Of a stretch of DNA of 6,055 nucleotides, positions 1 through 4,996 are shown one piece after another. Both the position numbers and the translations under genes were made by a program. The DNA comes from Candidatus Latescibacterota bacterium. Lineage in GTDB: Bacteria > JAAXHH01 > JACQVL01. The stretch's first letter is position 1. Every line of letters starts with the position of its first letter. Under the pieces are notes generated by a model. It did no database searches, was not told the origin of the DNA, and saw only the letters and a list, made by a program, of their open reading frames with translations. The stretch spans positions 1-6,055 of the forward strand of contig JACQVL010000086.1 of assembly GCA_016209865.1 (NCBI GenBank), given 5' to 3'.

Positions 1-1057
1 ATTCTGGGCCGTACGGACGGAGGAACGGGATGCCCGGCCGCACCGGGGCGGTCTGGCGAAAGTCAATGCCATCGAGTCGTGCCAGAAGGTCGATCACCTC
101 GCGCCAGATGCCGCGCGTCTTCACTCCGATCCCGGCGTTGTGGCCGTAGATGGCGGGTGGGGGACTCCGATGTTTCGTCGCCTCGCGCACCAGACGGACG
201 GTGCCGCCGGCGAACGTCTCGCTGAACATCACCCCTGTCGCCCCGGCGTCGAGCACCGCGTCTACTGTGTCGAGGATCTCATGAGGCGCGCCGCTGATGT
301 GGGGGGCGAAGATGAGGCCCAGGCCGCCGCGTTCGTCGCGGGCACGCTCGATCGCCGCTATCGCCTGGCGAGTGCGTTCAGCGGCCGGGGAGTAATCGAG
401 GTTCGGGTATAAGTCCTCATCCTCCTTCACGAAGAGGAACAACAGGCACCGGGCCGCGTCCTCCACCAGCCTGCCCACTTCGTCCGGCGTGATCCCGGCG
501 GTCGGCTTCAGGATCGTGCCGAAGGCGGGCTGATCCGGGGCGAAGCCGGTCAGACGCCGCACCCCGCGTGGCCCGTGGGCCGGGCCTGGAAACGTCCGGA
601 TGATGCGTTCCGGGAGTTGCAGGGCGATCAGTCGCGCGTCCTGGTTCTCGTACACATCGAAGATGATCGCTCCGGCGGTCGTATGCAGGATGTCGCACGA
701 CGTGAGGTGCCCGTCCGGCTGGAGCATCATCTTCAGCGGGAAGGCCACGTGGAGCAGCCCGATGCGTTCGGTCGCATCGAACGGGTCGACCCCGGCGGGG
801 ATGGCGGAACATTGGGCGAGCAGCGACCCGGCGGGCGGATGCCGGACTCCGCTCGTCGCGTGGTAACTGATCTCCTCGACCGCGTCCTCCAGCTTCATCG
901 TGCGGAACGCGAAGAAATAGGTTGCTACCACATACTCGTCCATGACCGGCGGGGGAGCGGCGGCGAGCCGCTCGGTCACGACCTCACGCAGCAACACTTC
1001 ACGCGCATCCCAATCGCGCCAGAGGAGGTCCAGGGTTGAGGAGTTGAGGAGAGGCAT
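1..1057 (-). CDS. RuBisCO-like protein (form IV type RuBisCO large-subunit homologue), 3' end off window
   Basis: This frame is open for 352 codons from the ATG at 1057 to the left edge, so the C-terminus is missing (RuBisCO large chains are usually 400-480 residues). What is seen: an N-terminal domain with EYVVATYFF at 41-49; the linker motif RTFPGPAHG at 154-162, like the F-x-GP-x-x-G of RuBisCO; the barrel entry FGTILKPTAG at 179-188; VKEDE at 210-214; and YGHNAG at 304-309. Against plant RuBisCO numbering, K184 matches K175, and K211, D213 and E214 match the carbamylated lysine and metal ligands K201/D203/E204. H306 matches H294. However K177 is T186, R295 is N307, E60 appears to be H66, and the visible loop-6 stretch (331-350) has no lysine for K334. 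It is therefore inferred to be an RLP doing enolase-, isomerase- or decarboxylase-type chemistry, not CO2 fixation. Only weak ribosome-binding sequence precedes the start; M39 (943) is an alternative. Confidence 0.86.
   Translation of the reverse strand, partial: MPLLNSSTLDLLWRDWDAREVLLREVVTERLAAAPPPVMDEYVVATYFFAFRTMKLEDAVEEISYHATSGVRHPPAGSLLAQCSAIPAGVDPFDATERIGLLHVAFPLKMMLQPDGHLTSCDILHTTAGAIIFDVYENQDARLIALQLPERIIRTFPGPAHGPRGVRRLTGFAPDQPAFGTILKPTAGITPDEVGRLVEDAARCLLFLFVKEDEDLYPNLDYSPAAERTRQAIAAIERARDERGGLGLIFAPHISGAPHEILDTVDAVLDAGATGVMFSETFAGGTVRLVREATKHRSPPPAIYGHNAGIGVKTRGIWREVIDLLARLDGIDFRQTAPVRPGIPFLRPYGPE
1035..1050. repeat. Direct octamer repeat, 2 copies
   Basis: GTTGAGGA occurs twice back to back on the plus strand (1035-1042 and 1043-1050). 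It lies inside the first codons of the RuBisCO-like gene as called here (residues 3-8, LNSST region). It resembles the intergenic short tandem arrays elsewhere in the window, so the first dozen codons of that gene may be repeat-derived, or translation may start further in. Confidence 0.6.
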
Positions 1058-1078
1058 AGGAGCGAAGGTTCTTGTGTT

Positions 1079-1155
1079 CACCACAAAGACACAAAGAACA
1101 CAAAGTATGATGTACATTATCCTCTTTACTTTGTGTCCTTCGTGCCTTTGTGGTG
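1079..1155 (-). repeat. Long inverted repeat / hairpin between uxuA-like and RLP genes
   Basis: Arms at 1079-1105 and 1129-1155 (27 bases each) flank a 23-base loop. The arms differ at three positions, and at each the plus strand would carry an A-C mismatch while minus-strand RNA carries a G-U wobble, so minus-strand RNA can pair along all 27 positions. It begins 16 bases after the stop codon of the uxuA-like gene and ends 21 bases before the RLP start. No T-run follows it in the direction of transcription, so it is not a classical intrinsic terminator. It could protect the 3' end of the upstream message, attenuate RLP expression, or be a dispersed repeat family; CACAAAG-type inverted repeats of this kind occur widely in bacterial intergenic DNA. 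Confidence 0.8.
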
Positions 1156-1171
1156 CGATCGTCGTTCTCTC

Positions 1172-2122
1172 TTACCGATACACCGACTGGATCAAGCCAC
1201 GGATGTACCCGTTCGAGTACGCGCGGCCGGCCCAGCCGCCCGACGGGTGCGGGATGCCGGGGGTATGGTCCATCATAAAGGGGCCGTTGAACCCGACCTT
1301 CCGGTAGGTCTTCATCGCCTGGACCATATCGACGTCCCCTTCGTCGAGGAACACCTCCTGGAACTTGTACGAACTCCCACGGATGTTGCGGAAGTGGACG
1401 AATACGATCTTATTCCGCGACCCCATGTAGCGGATCGTCTTCTGGACGTTCGCCCCCATCTCGGCCACGCAGCCCTGGCAGAAGAGCATGCCCATCGCGT
1501 CGCTGTGGGCGATGTCGAAGATCCGCTGATAATTGGGTACACTGACGACGATCCGGGCGGCTCCGCCTAAGGGCTCCGGGATGGGCGGATCGTCGGGGTG
1601 GAGGGCGATCCGCACCCCCGCCTCCTCGGCGACGGGGACGACGCGCTCCAGAAAATAGGTGATATTCTCCCACAGCCGCTCTTCGGTGATCTCCTGGCCG
1701 GGGAATGTCGGCGGACCTTTCAGGAATTCTTCGTAATCGAACGTGCTGTAGGTCGCTCCGCCGCGGCCGTGGGTCGACGGCGTCCGGAAATGGCTGATGG
1801 CATAGAACGTCGTCGCGGTCGCGGGAACCCCGGCGGCTCCGATGGCGCGCAGGACGGTGCACCAGTTCTCGATCTGCTCGTCACGGCCGGGGAGGCCGTA
1901 GACGATCTTGTCGCGCGGGAGGCCGCCCGAATGGAGGACGTAGAGTTCCAGCCCGTGCGCCTCCACGAAGTGCTTCATCTGTTTGAACTCGTCCGCCCGG
2001 TCGCTGCCGTCCGCCATCTCCGGCGGCAGGTGGATGAGCAGACAATCGATCCCGATCGCTTTGTAGAAATTCAGATTCTCATCCGTCACGTCGTTCCAGG
2101 ACAGGTGATCCATGAGTTTCAT
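1172..2122 (-). CDS. Mannonate dehydratase (UxuA)-like sugar-acid dehydratase, TIM-barrel fold
   Basis: The 316-residue product has the pattern of the UxuA family, metal-dependent TIM-barrel enzymes that dehydrate D-mannonate to 2-keto-3-deoxygluconate in hexuronate breakdown. Visible motifs: GRGGATYSTFDYEEF at 119-133; HPDDPPIPEPLGG at 175-187 (substrate-binding barrel strand); FCQGCVAEMG at 214-223; VHFRNIRG at 242-249; EVFLDEGDVDM at 256-266; MMDHTPG at 283-289 and GRAYSNGYIRGLIQ at 299-312. C215 or C218, H243 and D285/H286 correspond to the Cys/His/Asp-His cluster known to hold the metal and catalyse the reaction in characterised mannonate dehydratases. It is clearly shorter than E. coli UxuA (394 residues), so a related sugar acid may be the true substrate. 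AGGAG lies 9 bases before the ATG. No signal peptide; cytoplasmic. A 276-base repeat-rich gap separates it from phyH, so it may have its own promoter. Confidence 0.86.
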   Translation of the reverse strand: MKLMDHLSWNDVTDENLNFYKAIGIDCLLIHLPPEMADGSDRADEFKQMKHFVEAHGLELYVLHSGGLPRDKIVYGLPGRDEQIENWCTVLRAIGAAGVPATATTFYAISHFRTPSTHGRGGATYSTFDYEEFLKGPPTFPGQEITEERLWENITYFLERVVPVAEEAGVRIALHPDDPPIPEPLGGAARIVVSVPNYQRIFDIAHSDAMGMLFCQGCVAEMGANVQKTIRYMGSRNKIVFVHFRNIRGSSYKFQEVFLDEGDVDMVQAMKTYRKVGFNGPFMMDHTPGIPHPSGGWAGRAYSNGYIRGLIQSVYR

Positions 2123-2131
2123 GATGGCACG

Positions 2132-2136
2132 CTCCT
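2132..2136 (-). promoter_or_regulatory. Ribosome binding site of the uxuA-like gene
   Basis: On the minus strand this reads AGGAG, 9 bases before the ATG at 2122. It supports that start over the in-frame ATG three codons further in. Confidence 0.7.
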
Positions 2137-2144
2137 GAGTAAGT

Positions 2145-2177
2145 TCGGTGGTCGGTGGTCAGTGGTCGGTGGTCGGT
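2145..2177. repeat. Heptamer tandem array 1 (TCGGTGG unit)
   Basis: Units of 7 bases at 2145, 2152, 2159 (one change, TCAGTGG), 2166 and a partial copy at 2173. It sits 8 bases beyond the ribosome binding site of the uxuA-like gene, so it would lie in that gene's 5' leader if transcription starts upstream. Confidence 0.85.
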
Positions 2178-2183
2178 AAAACC

Positions 2184-2206
2184 AGTGACGAGTGACAAGT
2201 GACGAG
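2184..2206. repeat. Heptamer tandem array 2 (AGTGACG unit)
   Basis: Three complete 7-base units (2184 AGTGACG, 2191 AGTGACA, 2198 AGTGACG) and a two-base start of a fourth. The unit is unrelated to that of array 1, only 6 bases away, yet the period is the same. Confidence 0.8.
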
Positions 2207-2216
2207 AAAGACCTGT

Positions 2217-2243
2217 TGTCATTCCCGCGAAAGCGGGAATCCA
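2217..2243 (+). repeat. Palindromic dispersed repeat, copy A (ATTCCC-N8-GGGAAT type)
   Basis: A 27-base unit whose core at 2221-2240 is an 8-base perfect stem (ATTCCCGC / GCGGGAAT) around GAAA. The core fits the ATTCCC-N8-GGGAAT consensus known as dRS3 in Neisseria and seen as a dispersed repeat in many bacteria. It matches copy B at 3208-3234, in inverted orientation, at 26 of 27 positions. Confidence 0.85.
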
Positions 2244-2245
2244 GT

Positions 2246-2308
2246 TCACTCCATGATTCCCTTCATCTCCCAAATGTCGATCGATGTCACGGTCGCGCGG
2301 TCTGACAT
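2246..2308 (-). pseudogene. Possible 20-codon peptide or N-terminal gene remnant
   Basis: The frame encodes MSDRATVTSIDIWEMKGIME and ends in TGA two bases before dispersed repeat copy A. GGGAG lies 7 bases before the ATG, a normal ribosome binding geometry. The composition (acidic, with Trp, Ile and Met) looks like the first residues of a real protein rather than translated repeat. It may be the broken start of a gene whose remainder was lost when the repeat arrived, a small leader peptide for the uxuA-like gene, or chance. No family is recognised. Confidence 0.35.
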
Positions 2309-2315
2309 GAATCAT

Positions 2316-2320
2316 CTCCC
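2316..2320 (-). promoter_or_regulatory. Ribosome binding site of the 20-codon frame
   Basis: On the minus strand this reads GGGAG, 7 bases before the ATG at 2308. It is the main reason for listing that short frame. Confidence 0.35.
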
Positions 2321-2323
2321 GAT

Positions 2324-2343
2324 GGGCGCAGCTCGCTGCACCC
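2324..2343 (-). terminator. Compact GC-rich hairpin after phyH
   Basis: As minus-strand RNA, GGGUGCAG and CUGCGCCC form an 8-pair stem with one U-G wobble around a CGAG loop; on the plus strand the same position is a C-A mismatch. It lies 55 bases after the phyH stop codon and just before the ribosome binding site of the 20-codon frame. No T-run follows, so termination is only one reading; a leader structure is another. Confidence 0.4.
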
Positions 2344-2361
2344 CTACTCTCTTTTCTGTTT

Positions 2362-2396
2362 CCCGAACCCCGAATCCCTAATCCCGAACCCCGAGC
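2362..2396. repeat. Heptamer tandem array 3 (CCCGAAC/T unit)
   Basis: Five consecutive 7-base units: CCCGAAC, CCCGAAT, CCCTAAT, CCCGAAC, CCCGAGC, starting at 2362, 2369, 2376, 2383 and 2390. It begins two bases beyond the phyH stop codon, so it is the start of the phyH 3' untranslated region. Confidence 0.85.
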
Positions 2397-2398
2397 GC

Positions 2399-3187
2399 TC
2401 ACCGGACACAGCCCGGATACGTCTTCCCCTTCACATGGAAATAGACCGGGCTCTCCCCTTCTCCGGTATGCCGGGACTTCGACGACATGTACGACAGGGC
2501 GATCGCGCGCCGCCACGTGTTCGAGCGGTTGGGCGCGGTATAATGAGGGAGCAGGGAATGGAAGAACAGCCCGCCGCCCGCCCGCAGCGGACACAAGACC
2601 ATTTCGCTACTGTCATAGTACCGTTCGTCGACGACGTAATCGTCCGTGACGTGCACATGGGGCAGTGGGCCTTTCTTGTGCCAGCCCGGCAGGGCGGCCA
2701 TACAGCCGTTCTCGACCGTCGCGTCATCGAGGGTAAACCAGCAGGAGCAGAGGTCCATCGGTTCGATCGGCCAGTAGGGCGAGTCCTGATGCATGCCCTT
2801 GGCGGAGCCGACCTGCGGGGGTTTGAGGAGCATCGCGTTCCGGAACATCTTGATGTCTGGCCCCACGATCTGCTCGATGATGCCGACGATGTTCTCGTTC
2901 AGCCCCAGTTGACAGAACAGATCGTCCCCTTCCACCAGTCCCGTCAGTTTGCGGATACCGTCCCCCGGATGTGCGACGGTCATTTCCCCGCGCTGGACGC
3001 GTGGCTCGACCTGGACATGGATCGACCCCGCCGGCCGGCCGCCGTGCGTGTACTCCTTGACCCGGTTGCGGAGGGCGTCCAGTTCCTCCGGTGAGACGAG
3101 GTCTTCCACGACGAGGAACCCGTCGCGGTGGTACGCCGCAAGCTGTTCGTCGGTGAGTCGAATGGGTGTCTGCGTCGATATGCTCAT
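2399..3187 (-). CDS. Phytanoyl-CoA dioxygenase (PhyH) family Fe(II)/2-oxoglutarate oxygenase
   Basis: A 262-residue double-stranded beta-helix oxygenase of the PhyH type, which hydroxylates a substrate using Fe(II), O2 and 2-oxoglutarate. Visible family features: LTDEQLAAYHRDGFLVVEDLVSPEE at the N-terminus; KGMHQDSPYW at 130-139, giving the iron ligands H133 and D135; LDDATVENGCMAALPGWHKKG at 153-173; FFHSLLPHYTAPNRS at 208-222, where H215 is the likely distal iron ligand; and WRRAIALSYM at 225-234, whose Arg would hold 2-oxoglutarate. The facial triad is therefore complete. The start at 3187 is chosen because GGAGGT lies 5 bases upstream; a further in-frame ATG at 3244 would read through a dispersed repeat. 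It follows the 582-residue gene by 53 bases on the same strand and is probably co-transcribed. Members act on very diverse small molecules, so the substrate is unknown. Confidence 0.92.
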   Translation of the reverse strand: MSISTQTPIRLTDEQLAAYHRDGFLVVEDLVSPEELDALRNRVKEYTHGGRPAGSIHVQVEPRVQRGEMTVAHPGDGIRKLTGLVEGDDLFCQLGLNENIVGIIEQIVGPDIKMFRNAMLLKPPQVGSAKGMHQDSPYWPIEPMDLCSCWFTLDDATVENGCMAALPGWHKKGPLPHVHVTDDYVVDERYYDSSEMVLCPLRAGGGLFFHSLLPHYTAPNRSNTWRRAIALSYMSSKSRHTGEGESPVYFHVKGKTYPGCVR

Positions 3188-3192
3188 GCAAG

Positions 3193-3198
3193 ACCTCC
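3193..3198 (-). promoter_or_regulatory. Strong ribosome binding site of phyH
   Basis: On the minus strand this reads GGAGGT, 5 bases before the ATG at 3187. It decides the start against the ATG at 3244. Confidence 0.85.
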
Positions 3199-3207
3199 GT
3201 GTGGATA

Positions 3208-3234
3208 TGGATTCCCGCTCTCGCGGGAATGACA
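3208..3234 (-). repeat. Palindromic dispersed repeat, copy B (ATTCCC-N8-GGGAAT type)
   Basis: Inverted copy of the repeat at 2217-2243, with one change in 27 bases. In minus-strand RNA the core (3211-3230) is an 8-pair stem closed by GAGA, where copy A has GAAA on the other strand; both fit the GNRA tetraloop pattern. It fills most of the 53-base gap between the 582-residue gene and phyH, ending 9 bases before the phyH ribosome binding site. Confidence 0.85.
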
Positions 3235-3240
3235 GTCTGA

Positions 3241-4989
3241 TCAACGATCAACAGGAAACACCGTTACCTGTATTTCAACGTCCGGTTTCAAATCGAATAC
3301 CAGCACCAGATGGACTTCTCCCTCCGTGTTCCTTGCGATGACGCACTCTTTGGCGTCGGTGTCCACCCGGCAGGGGGAGGCCGCGGGCACCCCCCACAGG
3401 GCGATCGCGTAGTCCTGAAATTCAGCGCTGGTCTTCATCGTCAGTGAGATCGTCCAGCCGTCCCCCTCCTGACGCCACGGAGAACGGATGACCTCGACAT
3501 CGGGGGTGTCGACGTGCGTGATCGCGCTGCCCTCCGGCCCTCGTTCCTGCGTCGTGTAATCGAACCACCAGATGGGATTGGGACTCTCCCGCTCGAACCG
3601 GATCGACCGCTTCTGGTCCTCGATGAGGATGTATTCATACGACAGCGGGTCTTTGAACGGGTGCATCGTCTTCCGGAGCTGCAGGATCGTGGAGACCCGC
3701 GTCCACCACGGAAGCCGCTCACGGGTTAGCAGATTCCGGCGGTTGTACCAGTCGCACAGCCACCACATGTCGTACAGGATGTGATCCGTCTTGCTGACGA
3801 ACACCGTGCGGGGCGTGACGGTGAAGTGCCGGCGGTAGTAGTCGGCGATGTCGATCGTCCGGGCGTACGCGAGGGAGTACGACTGCGTGAACTCGAACGC
3901 CATCAGCCGTTGATACCGGTCGACGAACTCGAACATCCGCGCTCGATCCTGAAACCGTTCATCGAATTGCCCGTTGGCAAACCCGTTGCGGGCGGTCACC
4001 CCGTCGTACAGCGGGGTCATGAAGGCCGGATGCCCGCTGAGTTCGGCTAAGTTCTTCGCCTCGGTCATGCCCTGGCGCAGACAATGCGCGGTCGATTCCC
4101 ACTGTCGCTCCGACGCCCCGTAGTGCCAGCTCACCGGGCCGAGGAAATGCCAGCCGCCACAGAAATCCCATTGGTGCGCGACGACGTTCCCCCCCTGTCC
4201 CTGATTCGCCTTCCGGCAATCGACGGGCGAGGAGAAATACGGAAACTCCGGCATCCCCAGCCACGGTTTCGCGTTCGCCTCCCACATCCCGCAGTGATCG
4301 TTGACGCCGAGTCGCATCAACGTCTCGGTGTAGCCAGTATCCAGGTCATGGTGCATCTCCACGCGGGCGGAGCGCGCGTCGTTGGCGTCGGGCAGGAGGC
4401 GTCGCGCCGTGTCCAGGCCCTGGCCGTAGACCTGAGCCCGTTCCTCCACACTCAACGCGGGGGTATCCGGGAACGCCGGGACGATCGTGTCGCCGTAGTG
4501 CCTATGGTAGCTGAGCAACTTCTGGAACAGCGGGTCATTCAGGTCAAATTGTTCGACGGGCAGCCGGTAGTCGAGGGGAATCCCGGTGGCGTGCAGGGTG
4601 GGTTCCGATTCCAGGTCGATGAACGGGCTGAAACTCAGGACGACCCAGTCGTCCTCGATCACCGAGAAGAACCGGTAGAACACCTCATCCCCCGCGTGCC
4701 ATCGCGCCAAGTAGTTGCCCGGCTGCTGGGGATGGTAGGTCAGCGTCGCACGTCCGCCGGAAAACGGCAGGGGGAGCCGTTCAGACGGCAGTGCATCGAC
4801 CCACGCCAGATCACCGCCAGCGATGAAGGCGTCGCCGGGATCAGCGCGTTCGAGGTACCGGGGGAAGATCGTGACCTCGCCGGCGGCCAGGCCGTCGGGC
4901 AGGTAAAAATCGAACGTGATCGTCTCCCCGACCCGGAGCAGCCGGCTGGTCGTCGTCCACTGCGGCATCGTCAACAGATGATCGTGCAT
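3241..4989 (-). CDS. Unrecognised 582-residue protein with beta-rich ends and an aromatic, His/Asp-rich middle
   Basis: No family was recognised. Three regions can be described. Residues about 10-115 look like a beta-sandwich (alternating strands such as GETITFDFYL, GRATLTYHP, NYLARWHAG, VFYRFFSV). Residues about 140-445 form a mixed alpha/beta middle with many aromatic and His/Asp/Cys clusters: HHDLDTGY at 213-220, NDHCGMW at 230-236, AHQWDFCGGWHF at 271-282, WHYGASERQW at 288-297 and KTDHILYDMWWLCDWYN at 400-416. Residues about 450-580 return to beta strands ending in VEIQVTVFPVDR. This layout is common in glycoside hydrolases and related carbohydrate enzymes, but that is inference only. 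There is no signal peptide or membrane segment, so it is probably cytoplasmic. Its ATG lies 7 bases after the stop of the Gfo/Idh/MocA gene, and the nearest GAGG (5002-5005) is 12 bases upstream, so translational coupling is likely. ATG codon 8 is an alternative start without a better binding site. Confidence 0.87.
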   Translation of the reverse strand: MHDHLLTMPQWTTTSRLLRVGETITFDFYLPDGLAAGEVTIFPRYLERADPGDAFIAGGDLAWVDALPSERLPLPFSGGRATLTYHPQQPGNYLARWHAGDEVFYRFFSVIEDDWVVLSFSPFIDLESEPTLHATGIPLDYRLPVEQFDLNDPLFQKLLSYHRHYGDTIVPAFPDTPALSVEERAQVYGQGLDTARRLLPDANDARSARVEMHHDLDTGYTETLMRLGVNDHCGMWEANAKPWLGMPEFPYFSSPVDCRKANQGQGGNVVAHQWDFCGGWHFLGPVSWHYGASERQWESTAHCLRQGMTEAKNLAELSGHPAFMTPLYDGVTARNGFANGQFDERFQDRARMFEFVDRYQRLMAFEFTQSYSLAYARTIDIADYYRRHFTVTPRTVFVSKTDHILYDMWWLCDWYNRRNLLTRERLPWWTRVSTILQLRKTMHPFKDPLSYEYILIEDQKRSIRFERESPNPIWWFDYTTQERGPEGSAITHVDTPDVEVIRSPWRQEGDGWTISLTMKTSAEFQDYAIALWGVPAASPCRVDTDAKECVIARNTEGEVHLVLVFDLKPDVEIQVTVFPVDR

Positions 4990-4996
4990 GCTCGAT

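Larger units (their letters stand above)
2123..2398. other. Repeat-rich intergenic gap between phyH and uxuA-like genes
   Basis: In 276 bases this gap holds three different 7-base tandem arrays, one palindromic dispersed repeat, one GC-rich hairpin and a 20-codon reading frame, each listed separately. No convincing -35/-10 pair was found on the minus strand, although a promoter for the uxuA-like gene would be expected here if it is not co-transcribed with phyH. Confidence 0.75.

Noticed and set aside
575-1039. Plus-strand open frame of 154 codons, and an alternative minus-strand frame at 417-812
   Set aside because: Both overlap the RuBisCO-like frame, which alone shows family motifs over its whole length; the alternatives are composition-driven shadows.
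1-1057. Functional CO2-fixing RuBisCO
   Set aside because: Positions matching K177 and R295 are changed, no loop-6 lysine is visible, and no small subunit or phosphoribulokinase is nearby.
1598-2179. Plus-strand open frame of 193 codons
   Set aside because: It is antisense to the UxuA-like gene, shows no motifs, and ends in translated heptamer repeat (VVGGR pattern).
2145-2396. CRISPR array
   Set aside because: The repeats are 7 bases long and strictly tandem with no spacers, and there are no cas genes.
2217-3234. Insertion sequence carrying phyH as cargo
   Set aside because: There is no transposase and no target-site duplication next to the 27-base repeats; only the inverted repeat pair itself is supported.
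3188-3244. N-terminal extension of phyH to the ATG at 3244
   Set aside because: The added residues (SFPRERESI) are the translation of dispersed repeat copy B, and the strong GGAGGT belongs to the ATG at 3187.
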